Positions 51,927 to 61,067 of a stretch of 64,000 bases of DNA are shown piece after piece. This stretch comes from Octadecabacter sp. B2R22. GTDB taxonomy: Bacteria > Pseudomonadota > Alphaproteobacteria > Rhodobacterales > Rhodobacteraceae. Where the stretch lies: assembly GCF_018861045.1 (NCBI RefSeq), contig NZ_JAHKQJ010000010.1, positions 124,001 through 188,000 on the forward strand, in the 5' to 3' direction. The notes under the pieces were generated by a model that saw only the letters and a program-made list of their open reading frames with translations, was not told where the DNA came from and did not search any database. Numbering within the stretch: the stretch's first letter is position 1; each line of letters begins with the position of its first letter. A program made the translations under genes and the position numbers.

Positions 51927-52420
51927 GACGCGGCCCCCAACCTGAGTGTCATCAATTCGGGCGCATAGTGTGGACCTGCAACCATCTCGTCGTGTTTGTA
52001 GCCAAGACGATCTGCCACACGTAGGGAACGCGCATTTTCTGGCATAACATGAACTGTCAATTTCGGGCCTGCCCATGCGCTGAGCACGGCGCGGGCCGCT
52101 TCGGTCGCATAGCCCATGCCTTCGTGTGCGGCGTCCCATAGGCTCCACGTGAGTTCAATTGGGTCAGTTTCATCAATATGCATAACACCGACGTGGCCGA
52201 TGGCTGTTCCATCTACGTCGATGGCATAGCGGCCGTAGCCCCGCAAAACCCATTGGCCGACCATAGCCATAAACCGTTCCACCACCACATAACGCGGCTT
52301 TGGTCCGCCGACACCACCGGTGCGGTCGCCTGTGTAATAGGCGACGTAGCCTTCGAGATCGGCGACCTCGAACTGGCGGAGCGTTAGGCGCTCTGTGGTT
52401 ATGGTGGTGGGCAGGGTCAT
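51923..52420 (-). CDS. GNAT-family N-acetyltransferase
   Basis: A 165-residue GNAT protein (ITTERLTLRQFEVADLEGYVAYY, SLWDAAHEGMGYATEAARAVLSAWA, PENARSLRVADRLGYKHD with the acetyl-CoA-binding end). It shares the WVLRGYG and YATEA words with its downstream neighbour, indicating a tandem duplication. It overlaps ffh by four bases and the next GNAT by four, so the chain is translationally coupled. Confidence 0.83.
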   Translation of the reverse strand: MTLPTTITTERLTLRQFEVADLEGYVAYYTGDRTGGVGGPKPRYVVVERFMAMVGQWVLRGYGRYAIDVDGTAIGHVGVMHIDETDPIELTWSLWDAAHEGMGYATEAARAVLSAWAGPKLTVHVMPENARSLRVADRLGYKHDEMVAGPHYAPELMTLRLGAAS

Positions 52421-53913
52421 TTCTTTTTACCGAACCCAGATAGGCCGGGGGGCAGGGCAGAGCCGCCCAAACCAGGCAGTCCGCCTGCTGGCATATTCGC
52501 GCCCAATTGTTTTGCGGCTGCTTCCATTGCGGCTGGGTCGTTCATGTCCGGCATGCCGCCGCCTTTGCCCATCATGCCCTTCATGGCTTGCTTAAGCATG
52601 CCACCTTTACCCATCTTGCCCATCTTCTTCATCATGTCCGACATCTGACGGTGCATTTTGATCAGTTGGTTGAGTTCGCGCACCTCAAGGCCGGACCCGG
52701 CGGCGATGCGTTTCTTGCGGGATGCCTGCAAAAGCTGCGGGTTGGCGCGTTCTTTCTTGGTCATCGAATTGATCAGCGCGATCTGGCGTTTCAAAACGCT
52801 GTCGTCCATGCCGGATTCTTCGATCTGTTTGGCCGCCTTTTTCATGCCGGGCATCATACCCATCATGCCTTCCATGCCGCCCATTTTCATCATCTGGTCG
52901 AGCTGCATTTTCATGTCGTTCATGTTGAACCGGCCCTTTTGGAACCGTTTCATCATACGCTCGGCTTGCTCGGCCTCGATGGTTTCTTGGGCTTTCTCGA
53001 CCAGCGACACGATATCGCCCATGCCAAGGATACGGCCCGCGACACGATCCGCGTGGAATTCTTCGATCGCGTCCATCTTTTCGCCAAGACCGACGTAGCG
53101 GATCGGTTTGCCAGTTACGGCACGCATGGACAGGGCTGCACCACCGCGACCGTCGCCGTCCATCCGTGTCAGGACAACGCCGGAAATGCCAATGCGTTCG
53201 TCAAAGTTTTCAGCGGTGTGAACGGCGTCCTGACCCGTCAGGCCATCAACCACCAGCAACGTCTCACGCGGGTTGGCGACATCGCGCACCGCTTCGACCT
53301 GTTGCATCAGTTCTTCGTCAATCGACAGGCGGCCCGCAGTATCGAGCATGTAGACGTCATAGCCACCAAGGCCAGCTTGGGTCTTGGCGCGCTTGGCGAT
53401 CTGAACAGGGTTTTCACCCTTTACGATTGGCAGGGTGTCGACACCAATCTGCGCACCCAAAATCGCCAGCTGTTCCATCGCGGCAGGGCGGTTCACGTCA
53501 AGCGATGCCATCAACACGCGCTTGCCTTCACGCTCAAACATCCGCTTGGCAAGTTTCGCCGTCGTCGTTGTTTTACCAGAGCCCTGCAAGCCGACCATCA
53601 GGATCGGAGCAGGCGGGTTGTCGATCTTCAGTTTGCCGTCGCCACCGTCACCAGCCAGAACATGCACCAACTCGTCGTGTACGATCTTGACGACCTGCTG
53701 ACCGGGTGTGACCGATTTCGTGACGGACTGGCCAGACGCCTTATCTTGGACGGCTTTGATGAAATCCCGCGCGACGGGTAGGGAAACGTCAGCCTCAAGC
53801 AAGGCAACGCGGACTTCGCGCAACGCTGTTTTGACGTCGTCTTCGCTCAGCGCACCTTGTTTGGTGAGGCGATCAAAGACGCCACCTAGGCGATCTGACA
53901 GTGACTCGAACAT
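52417..53913 (-). CDS. ffh: Signal recognition particle GTPase Ffh
   Basis: A 498-residue SRP54 protein. The N domain (MFESLSDRLGGVFDRLTKQGAL) is followed by the G domain with GLQGSGKTTT, DTAGRLSIDEELM, TRMDGDGRGGAALS and GLGEKMDAIEEFH. A Met-rich M domain binds SRP RNA and signal peptides (runs of MKKMGKMGKGG near the C-terminus). ATG 53913 follows AAGGA; upstream in-frame residues are not conserved. First gene of the translation/secretion operon. Confidence 0.96.
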   Translation of the reverse strand: MFESLSDRLGGVFDRLTKQGALSEDDVKTALREVRVALLEADVSLPVARDFIKAVQDKASGQSVTKSVTPGQQVVKIVHDELVHVLAGDGGDGKLKIDNPPAPILMVGLQGSGKTTTTAKLAKRMFEREGKRVLMASLDVNRPAAMEQLAILGAQIGVDTLPIVKGENPVQIAKRAKTQAGLGGYDVYMLDTAGRLSIDEELMQQVEAVRDVANPRETLLVVDGLTGQDAVHTAENFDERIGISGVVLTRMDGDGRGGAALSMRAVTGKPIRYVGLGEKMDAIEEFHADRVAGRILGMGDIVSLVEKAQETIEAEQAERMMKRFQKGRFNMNDMKMQLDQMMKMGGMEGMMGMMPGMKKAAKQIEESGMDDSVLKRQIALINSMTKKERANPQLLQASRKKRIAAGSGLEVRELNQLIKMHRQMSDMMKKMGKMGKGGMLKQAMKGMMGKGGGMPDMNDPAAMEAAAKQLGANMPAGGLPGLGGSALPPGLSGFGKKK

Positions 53914-54062
53914 GGGCGCATCCTTTGCGGCGGTTTCGTCGGTGCCCCTGATATAGGGACGATTCAAAGCAGTTTTACCCCAGTGGGCGCAACGCGCTGA
54001 CTGAGGGCGATCCTTACGAAAGCAAGGACCGGAGGTTTAAGACTCCGGATTTCCTGCTGCGT

Positions 54063-54587
54063 TTAGGGTGCAGAGGCCTCAGAGTCAACACGCGAACGCC
54101 ATTCCTTCATCCAGTCGCTGACTCTGTTGGAGACATGCAAAGCGTCGCCTGCGCGAACAGGCAGGCGGGTCAGTTTATGACGGCCCTCATCCATGCCTTC
54201 TTTGACAAAAAGCGTAATGACACGGGTTGGGTCCTCGATGGCTGGGCCATGTCGCCGATCGCGGGTCACGCGGGTCGATTGCACCTCGCCGAGCGGCCAG
54301 TGGTGTCGGTGAAAACCCGAAATCGTGCGGTGACGCAGTTCGGCTTCGCCGGTTGCCGCATTAAGCACCAACATGGATTTTTCAGCGGAAAGAAGGGCGG
54401 CTCGCAATGTCCACACAACCGACAGGCACACCACCAAAAGGAAAATGAACCAGCCGCCATCAGGGACCCGCAATCCGAGCAAGGCAAGCCAAGAGAAAAA
54501 GAGCGTCGCAATGGAGAGGCACAGCGGGCGTTTCCAACGTGTAAACCGCACCACCAACAGGTCCGGCGTGTCGGTCGTCACTTTCAT
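54063..54587 (-). CDS. Small membrane protein, possible bacterial PH-like fold (paralogue 1)
   Basis: A 174-residue protein with two hydrophobic helices (about 24-65) and a soluble C-terminal part. The words VLNAATGEAELRHRTISGFHRHHWPLGEV match VFDRKTRRVEIRHKTIAGYQRHAFDLGHV of its neighbour, so the two are paralogues. Two helices followed by a beta-rich domain recall membrane-anchored bacterial PH-domain proteins, but this is a guess. ATG 54587 makes an ATGA overlap with the upstream gene. Confidence 0.6.
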   Translation of the reverse strand: MKVTTDTPDLLVVRFTRWKRPLCLSIATLFFSWLALLGLRVPDGGWFIFLLVVCLSVVWTLRAALLSAEKSMLVLNAATGEAELRHRTISGFHRHHWPLGEVQSTRVTRDRRHGPAIEDPTRVITLFVKEGMDEGRHKLTRLPVRAGDALHVSNRVSDWMKEWRSRVDSEASAP

Positions 54588-55078
54588 GCAGCGGCCTTTA
54601 GCCAAGCGTTCATTGTGTCGCGCAACTCAATCGCTCTTTCTCGCGGCAAGGGTGCAACGGCGATAAGATAGTTGCCGGCGTCCATGCCGCCCGTGATTAC
54701 AAGATCCAACAAGTAGTCAGGGGCCGTTTCTGGCGTTCGGGCAGTTGTGAAGCGGGGGAGTGCAAAATCGACTCGCGCTACGTGGCCCAGATCAAAGGCG
54801 TGTCGCTGATAGCCCGCAATCGTCTTGTGACGGATTTCCACGCGGCGAGTCTTGCGATCAAACACGATCTGTTCCCGGCGTAACCCGAGAAACGCTATGA
54901 GCAATAAAATAGCCGCAAAGAACGTCAACAGGAGATACACCCAGATCGGATGCCGCTGCGGGATGGCGTAGATAATCAACCACACGAATCCTAGGCCAAG
55001 CGGCGCAAACAACAACGTCGCGCCCACTGTCCGTGCCCCTGCGACTAGGGCATCAGCGGTATTTGTTTTGATCTTCAT
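54584..55078 (-). CDS. Small membrane protein, possible bacterial PH-like fold (paralogue 2)
   Basis: A 164-residue protein with two hydrophobic helices (about 18-68) and a soluble C-terminal domain (REQIVFDRKTRRVEIRHKTIAGYQ). Paralogue of the next downstream gene, to which it is translationally coupled. Function unknown. It lies 38 bases after the azoreductase gene on the same strand. Confidence 0.6.
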   Translation of the reverse strand: MKIKTNTADALVAGARTVGATLLFAPLGLGFVWLIIYAIPQRHPIWVYLLLTFFAAILLLIAFLGLRREQIVFDRKTRRVEIRHKTIAGYQRHAFDLGHVARVDFALPRFTTARTPETAPDYLLDLVITGGMDAGNYLIAVAPLPRERAIELRDTMNAWLKAAA

Positions 55079-55115
55079 GGATCGCAGTCAAACGCGACCC
55101 ATGAAGCGGTGTCAA

Positions 55116-55652
55116 TTAGGCGGCAAGCGGTGGAACAATATCTTTGGCCGCCACGAATTCGACGTCCGTAATGCCGATGAACCCAAGGAACACGCGCAGG
55201 TGTGACGATAGAAAGTCCATCTCACTCCCGACGGGGACACCACCACTCGCCACGGCGATGATGGCTTTCTTGCCCGTCAAAAGGCCTTCGGGGCCGTTTT
55301 CTGTGTAGCGAAACGTCACACGGGGCCGTGCGATCAGATCCATCCATGCCTTTAGCGATGCAGGGGCTGCGAAGTTGTAGATCGGTGCGCCAATAACAAT
55401 GACATCTGCCGCAACAGCCTCGGCGACGATTTCGTCGGACAGGGTAAGGTGCGCGGCGTCTTCAGCGCTGCGGGCGTCGGGATCAGTCAATCGTGCGTCC
55501 GCCCAAGCACCGTCAATCTGTGGGAGGGGCGTTTCGGCAAGGTCACGGTAGGTAACTGTGCCACCAAGGTCTGCGACCAGTTTCGCCGATGCAGCGCGGC
55601 TGATGCTGGTGGTCGTATTCGCGGATGCGTCGATATGAAGGATATGTGTCAT
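55116..55652 (-). CDS. azoR: FMN-dependent NADH-azoreductase
   Basis: A 178-residue flavodoxin-like quinone/azo reductase. It starts HILHIDASANTTTSISRA (the FMN phosphate loop), has GAPIYNFAAPASLKAWMDLIARPRVTF and a KKAIIAVASGGV segment, as in AzoR. Length is slightly shorter than the usual 200. ATG 55652 follows GAGGT. It is divergent from a LysR gene whose product probably controls it. Confidence 0.87.
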   Translation of the reverse strand: MTHILHIDASANTTTSISRAASAKLVADLGGTVTYRDLAETPLPQIDGAWADARLTDPDARSAEDAAHLTLSDEIVAEAVAADVIVIGAPIYNFAAPASLKAWMDLIARPRVTFRYTENGPEGLLTGKKAIIAVASGGVPVGSEMDFLSSHLRVFLGFIGITDVEFVAAKDIVPPLAA

Positions 55653-55693
55653 TTGGGACCTCATGAATGTGTGATGTCAGTCATATGGCCTTT

Positions 55694-55713
55694 GCGTTGG
55701 CGAACGCTATAAT
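55694..55713. promoter_or_regulatory. Inverted repeat and -10 box between azoR and the LysR gene
   Basis: GCGTT-GGCG-AACGC runs directly into a consensus TATAAT. It lies 43 bp upstream of the LysR start and 42 bp upstream of azoR, where a LysR-type regulator would bind. Confidence 0.45.
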
Positions 55714-55755
55714 CCATTTTCAACAGTACGTGTTCATATTTGCACAGGAGCCATC

Positions 55756-56634
55756 ATGGACAATTGGGACGAAATTCGCACCGCCTATCAGGTGGCTCAA
55801 ATTGGCACCGTGAGTGGCGCTGCTGATGCGCTGGGCGTCCACCATGCAACGGTCATCCGCCACATCGATGCTTTGGAAGAACGGCTCGGCGTGAAACTGT
55901 TTCAGCGCCACGCGCGGGGCTATACGGCCACGGAAGCCGGCCAAGACTTGATGCAAGTCGCGACGGCCACCGACGATCAGTTTGCACAGTTAGAAGGCCG
56001 TATTCGCGGGCACGGCGAAGGGGTCTCGGGGGATTTGGTTGTCACATCGTTGGTGATGCTGTCGCCCGTGCTTACACCGGTTCTCGCTAGATTTAGGCAG
56101 GAAAACCCCGATTTGACCGTGCGGTTCCTGACGGGTGATCGCCTGTTCCGCCTTGAATACGGCGAGGCGCATGTTGCAATCCGTGCGGGCAAAGCGCCTG
56201 ATCAGCCCGACAATGTGGTGCAACCGTTTCTGGCGCAAACCGTGCACCTCGTGGCGGCACCTTCTTATATTGAACGCAACGGGCTGCCATCCGATGAGGC
56301 CGACCTGCGCAATCACTGGTTTGTCGGCAACGACAGCATAGAGAGCCGCGCGCCGTTCTATAAATGGCTGGCCGCGAAGGTTCCACAGAACAACGTCGTC
56401 TTCCGGACGACCGACATTCGCACGACCATTGATGCAGTTTTGGCGGGTGCGGGCATCGGCTTTGTGACGTCGCTCGAACTCAAGGCCCATCCTGAGCTTG
56501 TAGAAGTCATTCCGTCCAAGCCGGATTGGTCAGGGCAGTTGTGGCTCGTGACCCATGTCGACCTGCACCGCACAACGAAGGTTCAGGCGTTTTTGTCCTT
56601 CCTAAAAGAAGAAGCAAAAAGCTGGGAGATTTAG
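55756..56634 (+). CDS. LysR-family transcriptional regulator
   Basis: A 292-residue LTTR. N-terminal winged HTH (MDNWDEIRTAYQVAQIGTVSGAADALGVHHATVIRHIDALEERL pattern, residues 1-60) and a C-terminal periplasmic-binding-like effector domain (GDLVVTSLVMLSPVLTPVLARF). The divergent azoR gene, 103 bp away, is the likely target. The stop overlaps the stop of the next, convergent gene. Effector unknown; a quinone or other electrophile would suit an azoreductase but is inference. Confidence 0.88.
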   Translation: MDNWDEIRTAYQVAQIGTVSGAADALGVHHATVIRHIDALEERLGVKLFQRHARGYTATEAGQDLMQVATATDDQFAQLEGRIRGHGEGVSGDLVVTSLVMLSPVLTPVLARFRQENPDLTVRFLTGDRLFRLEYGEAHVAIRAGKAPDQPDNVVQPFLAQTVHLVAAPSYIERNGLPSDEADLRNHWFVGNDSIESRAPFYKWLAAKVPQNNVVFRTTDIRTTIDAVLAGAGIGFVTSLELKAHPELVEVIPSKPDWSGQLWLVTHVDLHRTTKVQAFLSFLKEEAKSWEI

Positions 56635-57662
56635 CCATCCGACTGGACCGCGAGTGATTGCGCGATGACGCCGTAGAGGGCCGCGGGAACCGTGGCGTCA
56701 AAGGAATGTGTGGGCAGGGGGCCTGTATCGTTGACATCAAAGACGGCTTCGACGTGATGTGTCGGTTGGGCGCGATAACTGATCAGGGGAGTTTGGCCCG
56801 TGACACGAGGGTTCAGAAGACCGCCGCCCCGTGTTTGGATAACACCGACAACATGAACGGCTTGGGACATCGCGCCGTTGTGCACCGCAATCCGCCAAAG
56901 CGCCCAAATGTCAGCGGGCATAAGGTCCGGGTTCTTGGATCGGGTCAATCGATCAACATCAAAAACCACGGTTGGTCGTTTTTGATCGGGGATGCCTTCC
57001 TCGCATAACGTCATTTCTGGGATAAGGCTGATCAGAGCGCGCCCATAGGTCAGCGTTGTCGTTCCAGCAGGGCAAGTCGCGCCGTTGATCGGCAGGCGAT
57101 ACCGCTGCAAAATTTGGTTCGAGCCGCTGCTTAGGATCGCAACCTCGGCGGCGATCCCCTCATAAAGCATCAAAGAACAGGTTTCCGAACATCCGGACGC
57201 AGCATCGCGACCCATATCCAGTGATCGCCCGTCTTGCATCACTTTCAGTCCAATGACCCCATCAAGGGGCGGCGGTACGGGGGTGAGCGTGCTGTCATGG
57301 ATGTGAATGGCCGACAGGTCGGGTGGATTAGGGCCGTGCTTTAGCCAATAATCGAGAGCACCAAAACTCAGCGCGCTGACAATCAATGCCGCGCCGCCAG
57401 CAATCACAGACGTCATCCGTCTGTTCAGGGCGCCATAGGCGATCCGCAATGGCAGCAGGAACGCCGCCAGCGGGACAGATGAAAACAAGATGGCCTGAAC
57501 TGGCGCGCCAAGGGGCGTGCTGGACGTTCGAACCAATAAAGCGCCCCCAGTCGGCAAAAGGGTAAACGCGGCTAACAGGGCAACCGCGATCAAACCCCAG
57601 TCCCAAACGGGAAGGGCAAGAGGGCGAACGTCGCCTCGGGTGTTTGTGCCTTGGACGGTCAT
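56631..57662 (-). CDS. Membrane protein of unknown function with large soluble domain
   Basis: A 343-residue protein. Three hydrophobic segments lie in the first 105 residues (WGLIAVALLAAFTLLP, IL...LAAFLLPLRIAYG, VIAGGAALIVSALSFGAL). The remaining 240 residues are soluble, probably periplasmic, with four Cys (ASGCSETC, GATCPAG, TLCEEG). No family is recognised. It lies downstream of the ArsR gene on the same strand, with 42 bases between. Confidence 0.6.
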   Translation of the reverse strand: MTVQGTNTRGDVRPLALPVWDWGLIAVALLAAFTLLPTGGALLVRTSSTPLGAPVQAILFSSVPLAAFLLPLRIAYGALNRRMTSVIAGGAALIVSALSFGALDYWLKHGPNPPDLSAIHIHDSTLTPVPPPLDGVIGLKVMQDGRSLDMGRDAASGCSETCSLMLYEGIAAEVAILSSGSNQILQRYRLPINGATCPAGTTTLTYGRALISLIPEMTLCEEGIPDQKRPTVVFDVDRLTRSKNPDLMPADIWALWRIAVHNGAMSQAVHVVGVIQTRGGGLLNPRVTGQTPLISYRAQPTHHVEAVFDVNDTGPLPTHSFDATVPAALYGVIAQSLAVQSDG

Positions 57663-57704
57663 CCGCTGTCTTTGCCATCAAAGGTCGGCAAAAGTTCGGC
57701 GAAA

Positions 57705-58064
57705 TCAGGCTTTGTCCGAGGCGCTATCTCCATCCGGCAGTTCTAACGCGAGGAACCTTTCAAAATCGTCAAGATTGACGGCCTCAAATTGCCCAAACCC
57801 CTGCATCCAAACAGAGGCTTCTTTCAGGGCGTCTGGTTCCAGCTTGCACCACTTCACACGCCCGCGTTTTTCTTGGCTGATGAGGCCGGCCGTGGTCAAA
57901 ACTTGTAAGTGTTTGGAGATCGCAGCCAACGACATCTCGAACGGTTCGGCCACATCGGTCACAGCCATATCGTCCTCCAGCAGCATCGCAAGGATCGCGC
58001 GGCGGGTCGGGTCGCCAAGGGCGGCGAAGACGGTATCAAGTTTAAGAGTCGAGGGCGTGGCCAT
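57705..58064 (-). CDS. ArsR-family transcriptional regulator
   Basis: A 119-residue winged-helix repressor: DTVFAALGDPTRRAILAMLLEDDMAVTDVAEPFEMSLAAISKHLQVL-type HTH, followed by the beta-hairpin SQEKRGRVKWCKLEP. The classical metal motif ELCVCDL is absent (DMAVTDVAEP in that position), so it is unlikely to sense arsenic. ArsR genes of this type often sit beside SRPBCC-domain genes; here the downstream neighbour is an unknown membrane protein. Confidence 0.85.
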   Translation of the reverse strand: MATPSTLKLDTVFAALGDPTRRAILAMLLEDDMAVTDVAEPFEMSLAAISKHLQVLTTAGLISQEKRGRVKWCKLEPDALKEASVWMQGFGQFEAVNLDDFERFLALELPDGDSASDKA

Positions 58065-58212
58065 AGGTGTATTGAGCCTATGACAAGCTAAACGTCAACC
58101 AAATGGTTGAATGTCGCAAAACGCTGCGCGAAGGGAGCCTGCGTCAAAATGACCATCGATGCGTGAGAGTAAATACATAATTTTCAGCACCTTAAAGGCT
58201 AAATTCCTTCTG

Positions 58213-58241
58213 TTGACTCTAAGCCTAAGCAACCTTAGACC
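58213..58241 (+). promoter_or_regulatory. Possible promoter of the atpIBEF'F operon
   Basis: TTGACT and TAGACC are separated by 17 bp, 27 bp upstream of atpI. The -10 is poor, so confidence is limited. Confidence 0.35.
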
Positions 58242-58267
58242 ACCCGCAACCAAGGCAGGGGCCTCTA

Positions 58268-58609
58268 ATGTCCGATCCGGCTGACCATGACGATCCATCG
58301 ACACGCTTAAAGGCGCTGGAAGATCGGATCGCAGCAGCAAAGGGCGACGACAGGAAACCCCAGTCAGAAGAGCACTACAGCCAAGCCAATATGGCATGGC
58401 GCATGGTGATCGAATTGGTCGCCGGTCTAGGGATCGGGTTTGGCATCGGGTACGGGCTGGACGTAGTGTTCGGTACAATGCCCATCTTTATGGTGCTATT
58501 TATATTTTTCGGCCTCGCAGCCGGTGTGAAAACCATGATGCGAAGCGCCGCCGAGATGCAGAATGAAGCGTTGGCCAAACAGGCCGACAAACACGAGGAC
58601 GAAGACTGA
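58268..58609 (+). CDS. atpI: ATP synthase protein I
   Basis: A 113-residue AtpI. A charged N-terminal part (about 1-40) precedes two hydrophobic helices ([40 protein letters not shown]), the alphaproteobacterial AtpI form. It helps assemble the c-ring. First gene of the Fo operon; TGATG overlap with atpB. Confidence 0.88.
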   Translation: MSDPADHDDPSTRLKALEDRIAAAKGDDRKPQSEEHYSQANMAWRMVIELVAGLGIGFGIGYGLDVVFGTMPIFMVLFIFFGLAAGVKTMMRSAAEMQNEALAKQADKHEDED

Positions 58610-59367
58610 TGGCAGACGAAGCACACGGCGAAGAAGCAGGCCTCGCGTTCCACCCTCTGGACCAGTTCGAAGTGCACCGCCTGTTCGGCGAAGGCCCGAT
58701 CCACTGGTACACGATCACCAACGTAACAATGTGGATGGCGATTGCTGTTGTTTGCATCGTTCTCTTGTTGGTTATCGGCACACGCAAACGCGCTGTGGTT
58801 CCAAACCGCACACAGTCCATTGCTGAAACGCTCTACGGCTTTGTTTACACAATGGTCGAAGACGTGACGGGTAAAGACGGGATCAAGTACTTCCCGTATA
58901 TCTTCACGCTGTTCATCTTCATCCTGATTTCGAACTTCCTTGGCTTGCTGCCAATGTCGTTCACAACAACTTCCCACATTGCAGTTACAGCGATCCTTGC
59001 TTTTGCTGTCTTCTTTACAGTCACAATCATTGGCTTTGTTAAGAACGGTGCAGGCTTCTTGGGTCTCTTCTGGGTGTCTTCTGCGCCATTGGCACTGCGC
59101 CCGATCCTCGCGATCATCGAAGTTATCTCTTACTTTGTTCGTCCGGTTAGCCACTCCATTCGTTTGGCTGGTAACCTGATGGCAGGCCACGCGGTTCTCA
59201 AGGTTTTCGCGGGCTTTGCACAAGTAGGCTTTATCATCGCACCAGTCGCCATCCTCGGCGTTGTCGCGATCTACGCTCTCGAAGTTCTGGTGTCCGCGAT
59301 CCAGGCCTACGTATTCACAATCCTGACGTGCGTTTACCTAAAAGACGCGCTTCACCCGTCACACTAA
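58609..59367 (+). CDS. atpB: ATP synthase Fo subunit a
   Basis: A 252-residue membrane subunit. The key helix [17 protein letters not shown] contains the Arg that faces the c-ring carboxylate, and the C-terminal helix has [21 protein letters not shown]. It forms the proton half-channels. Second gene of the operon. Confidence 0.95.
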   Translation: MADEAHGEEAGLAFHPLDQFEVHRLFGEGPIHWYTITNVTMWMAIAVVCIVLLLVIGTRKRAVVPNRTQSIAETLYGFVYTMVEDVTGKDGIKYFPYIFTLFIFILISNFLGLLPMSFTTTSHIAVTAILAFAVFFTVTIIGFVKNGAGFLGLFWVSSAPLALRPILAIIEVISYFVRPVSHSIRLAGNLMAGHAVLKVFAGFAQVGFIIAPVAILGVVAIYALEVLVSAIQAYVFTILTCVYLKDALHPSH

Positions 59368-59434
59368 TTACTAAGAATGCTACCTCGGGGAAAAGCCTCG
59401 GGGTGCTAAACTTCCAATCGTAAGGAGATACATT

Positions 59435-59659
59435 ATGGAAGGCGAACTCGCACACATCGGCGCTGGCTTGGCTGCAATTGGTTCCGGCGCTGCCGCAATC
59501 GGTGTTGGTCACGTAGCTGGCAACTTCCTCGCAGGCGCACTGCGTAACCCGTCAGCTGCTGCTGGCCAGACTGCTACGCTGTTTATCGGCATCGCATTCG
59601 CAGAAGCTTTGGGGATCTTCTCGTTCCTCGTAGCACTTCTGCTGATGTTCGCGGTCTAA
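59435..59659 (+). CDS. atpE: ATP synthase Fo subunit c
   Basis: A 74-residue hairpin of two helices joined by a polar loop (RNPSA). The proton-binding residue is E57 in [11 protein letters not shown]. No sodium-binding ring motif is evident, so it is a proton-driven form. AAGGAG lies eight bases upstream. A strong hairpin follows the stop. Confidence 0.95.
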   Translation: MEGELAHIGAGLAAIGSGAAAIGVGHVAGNFLAGALRNPSAAAGQTATLFIGIAFAEALGIFSFLVALLLMFAV

Positions 59660-59686
59660 GACACGACATTACGATCCTTACGCTTA

Positions 59687-59710
59687 GGGGGAAATCTAAC
59701 GGTTTCCCCC
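59687..59710 (+). repeat. Hairpin between atpE and the b'-subunit gene
   Basis: GGGGGAAA and TTTCCCCC form a perfect 8-bp stem with an eight-base loop, 27 bases after the atpE stop. No T-run follows, so it is more likely a processing or stabilising hairpin than a full terminator. Confidence 0.6.
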
Positions 59711-59781
59711 TGAAGTAAGACCCCCGATATCGTCGCGTTCAGCGGCGGAATCAATTTAGATCATCGAGAGGGATGTGAAAC

Positions 59782-60312
59782 ATGGCTGATACAGCAGTCG
59801 AACATGGGGCCGAAGCTGGCGGGGCAGGAATGCCGCAGCTAGATTTCTCGACCTTCCCGAACCAGATTTTCTGGCTCGTGGTCACGTTGATCGTGATCTA
59901 TTTCATCTTGTCCCGTGTGGCTCTGCCACGCATTGGCGCGGTCTTGGCCGAACGTCAGGGCACGATCACAAATGACATTGCCGCCGCCGAAGAGCTGAAG
60001 CAACGCGCACAGGAGGCCGAGGCCGCCTATGATAAAGCGCTTGTAGATGCCCGTGCGGAAGCTGGCAAAATCGTCGACACCGCCAAAGCGGACATCCAAG
60101 GCGAACTTGATGTTCAACTGGCAAAAGCCGACGCTGAAATTGCCGCTCAAACGGCTGAAAGCGAAAAAGCAATCGCCGAAATTCAGGCTGGTGCTGCGGA
60201 CGCGGTGAAAGCCGTCGCCAAAGACACTGCCAAAGAAATCGTCGCTGCAATGGGTGGCAAGGCCGATGCGAAAGCAATCACCGCCGCTGTCACTGCACGG
60301 ATGAAAGGGTAA
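59782..60312 (+). CDS. atpG: ATP synthase Fo subunit b'
   Basis: A 176-residue subunit: a short N-terminal tail, one membrane helix (about residues 33-52: [20 protein letters not shown]) and a long charged coiled coil rich in Ala, Glu and Lys. This is the b' form found with b in Alphaproteobacteria and phototrophs. It lies three bases before atpF. Confidence 0.9.
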   Translation: MADTAVEHGAEAGGAGMPQLDFSTFPNQIFWLVVTLIVIYFILSRVALPRIGAVLAERQGTITNDIAAAEELKQRAQEAEAAYDKALVDARAEAGKIVDTAKADIQGELDVQLAKADAEIAAQTAESEKAIAEIQAGAADAVKAVAKDTAKEIVAAMGGKADAKAITAAVTARMKG

Positions 60313-60315
60313 GCC

Positions 60316-60888
60316 ATGAAATATTCAGTAGCCGCCCTTTTGACACTTGCTGCATCGCCTGCTTTGGCGGCCAGCAAGAACCCGTTCTCTGCAGACTTCT
60401 GGTCGCTCAGCAACACGGACATGATCGTTCTGATCGCCTTCCTTCTTTTCGTAGGCGTTCTGATCAAGTTCAAAGTTCCAGGCATGATTTCCGGTCTTCT
60501 GGACAAACGTGCTGAAGGCATCAAATCCGATCTGGACGAAGCCAAAGCGCTTCGCGAAGAAGCGCAAACTCTGCTGGCCTCTTACGAGCGGAAGCAACGT
60601 GAAGTGCAGGAACAGGCCGACCGTATCGTTGCCAACGCCAAAGACGAAGCAAGCCGCGCTGCCGTCACTGCGAAAGAAGAAATCGCAGCGTCCGTGACGC
60701 GCCGTCTGGCCGCCGCAGAAGAGCAGATCGAAAGCGCGAAGTCGTCTGCAATCCGCGACGTTCGCAACCAAGCCGCGACTGTCGCAGTTGCTGCCGCTCA
60801 GGATGTGATCGCCAAGCAGACAACTGCTGCGGACGCGAACAAACTGATCGACGATGCGATTTCTGAGGTTGGTGCGAAGCTGCACTAA
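60316..60888 (+). CDS. atpF: ATP synthase Fo subunit b
   Basis: A 190-residue subunit with a signal-like N-terminus (MKYSVAALLTLAASPALAA), a membrane helix (IVLIAFLLFVGVLIKFKVP) and a long coiled coil that forms the peripheral stalk with b'. Last gene of the Fo operon; the F1 genes atpHAGDC are not in this window, as usual in Alphaproteobacteria. A strong terminator follows. Confidence 0.93.
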   Translation: MKYSVAALLTLAASPALAASKNPFSADFWSLSNTDMIVLIAFLLFVGVLIKFKVPGMISGLLDKRAEGIKSDLDEAKALREEAQTLLASYERKQREVQEQADRIVANAKDEASRAAVTAKEEIAASVTRRLAAAEEQIESAKSSAIRDVRNQAATVAVAAAQDVIAKQTTAADANKLIDDAISEVGAKLH

Positions 60889-60909
60889 GCGAACATAATT
60901 TTTCTGAAT

Positions 60910-60941
60910 GGGCCCGATGCTGAAACGCGTCGGGCCTTTTT
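60910..60941 (+). terminator. Terminator of the Fo operon
   Basis: GGCCCGA and TCGGGCC form a perfect 7-bp stem followed directly by TTTTTC. Confidence 0.92.
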
Positions 60942-61067
60942 CGTTCGGAACGGTTACTTCAAAGTGCGAAAGCTATGATTTCGTTGGATTTCCGCAAATG
61001 TCTGCTTTGATCCTTACTTGGCACCTTTCTGCAGAGCCGCTAACGTCAGCCATTAGGAGTTCCAATT

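Noticed and set aside
52507-53781. Long plus-strand open frame opposite ffh
   Set aside because: His/Phe-rich shadow; ffh itself is unmistakable.
53968-54062. Possible SRP RNA near ffh
   Set aside because: The region has short inverted repeats (CCGGAG/CTCCGG) but lacks the conserved SRP RNA core and is too short.
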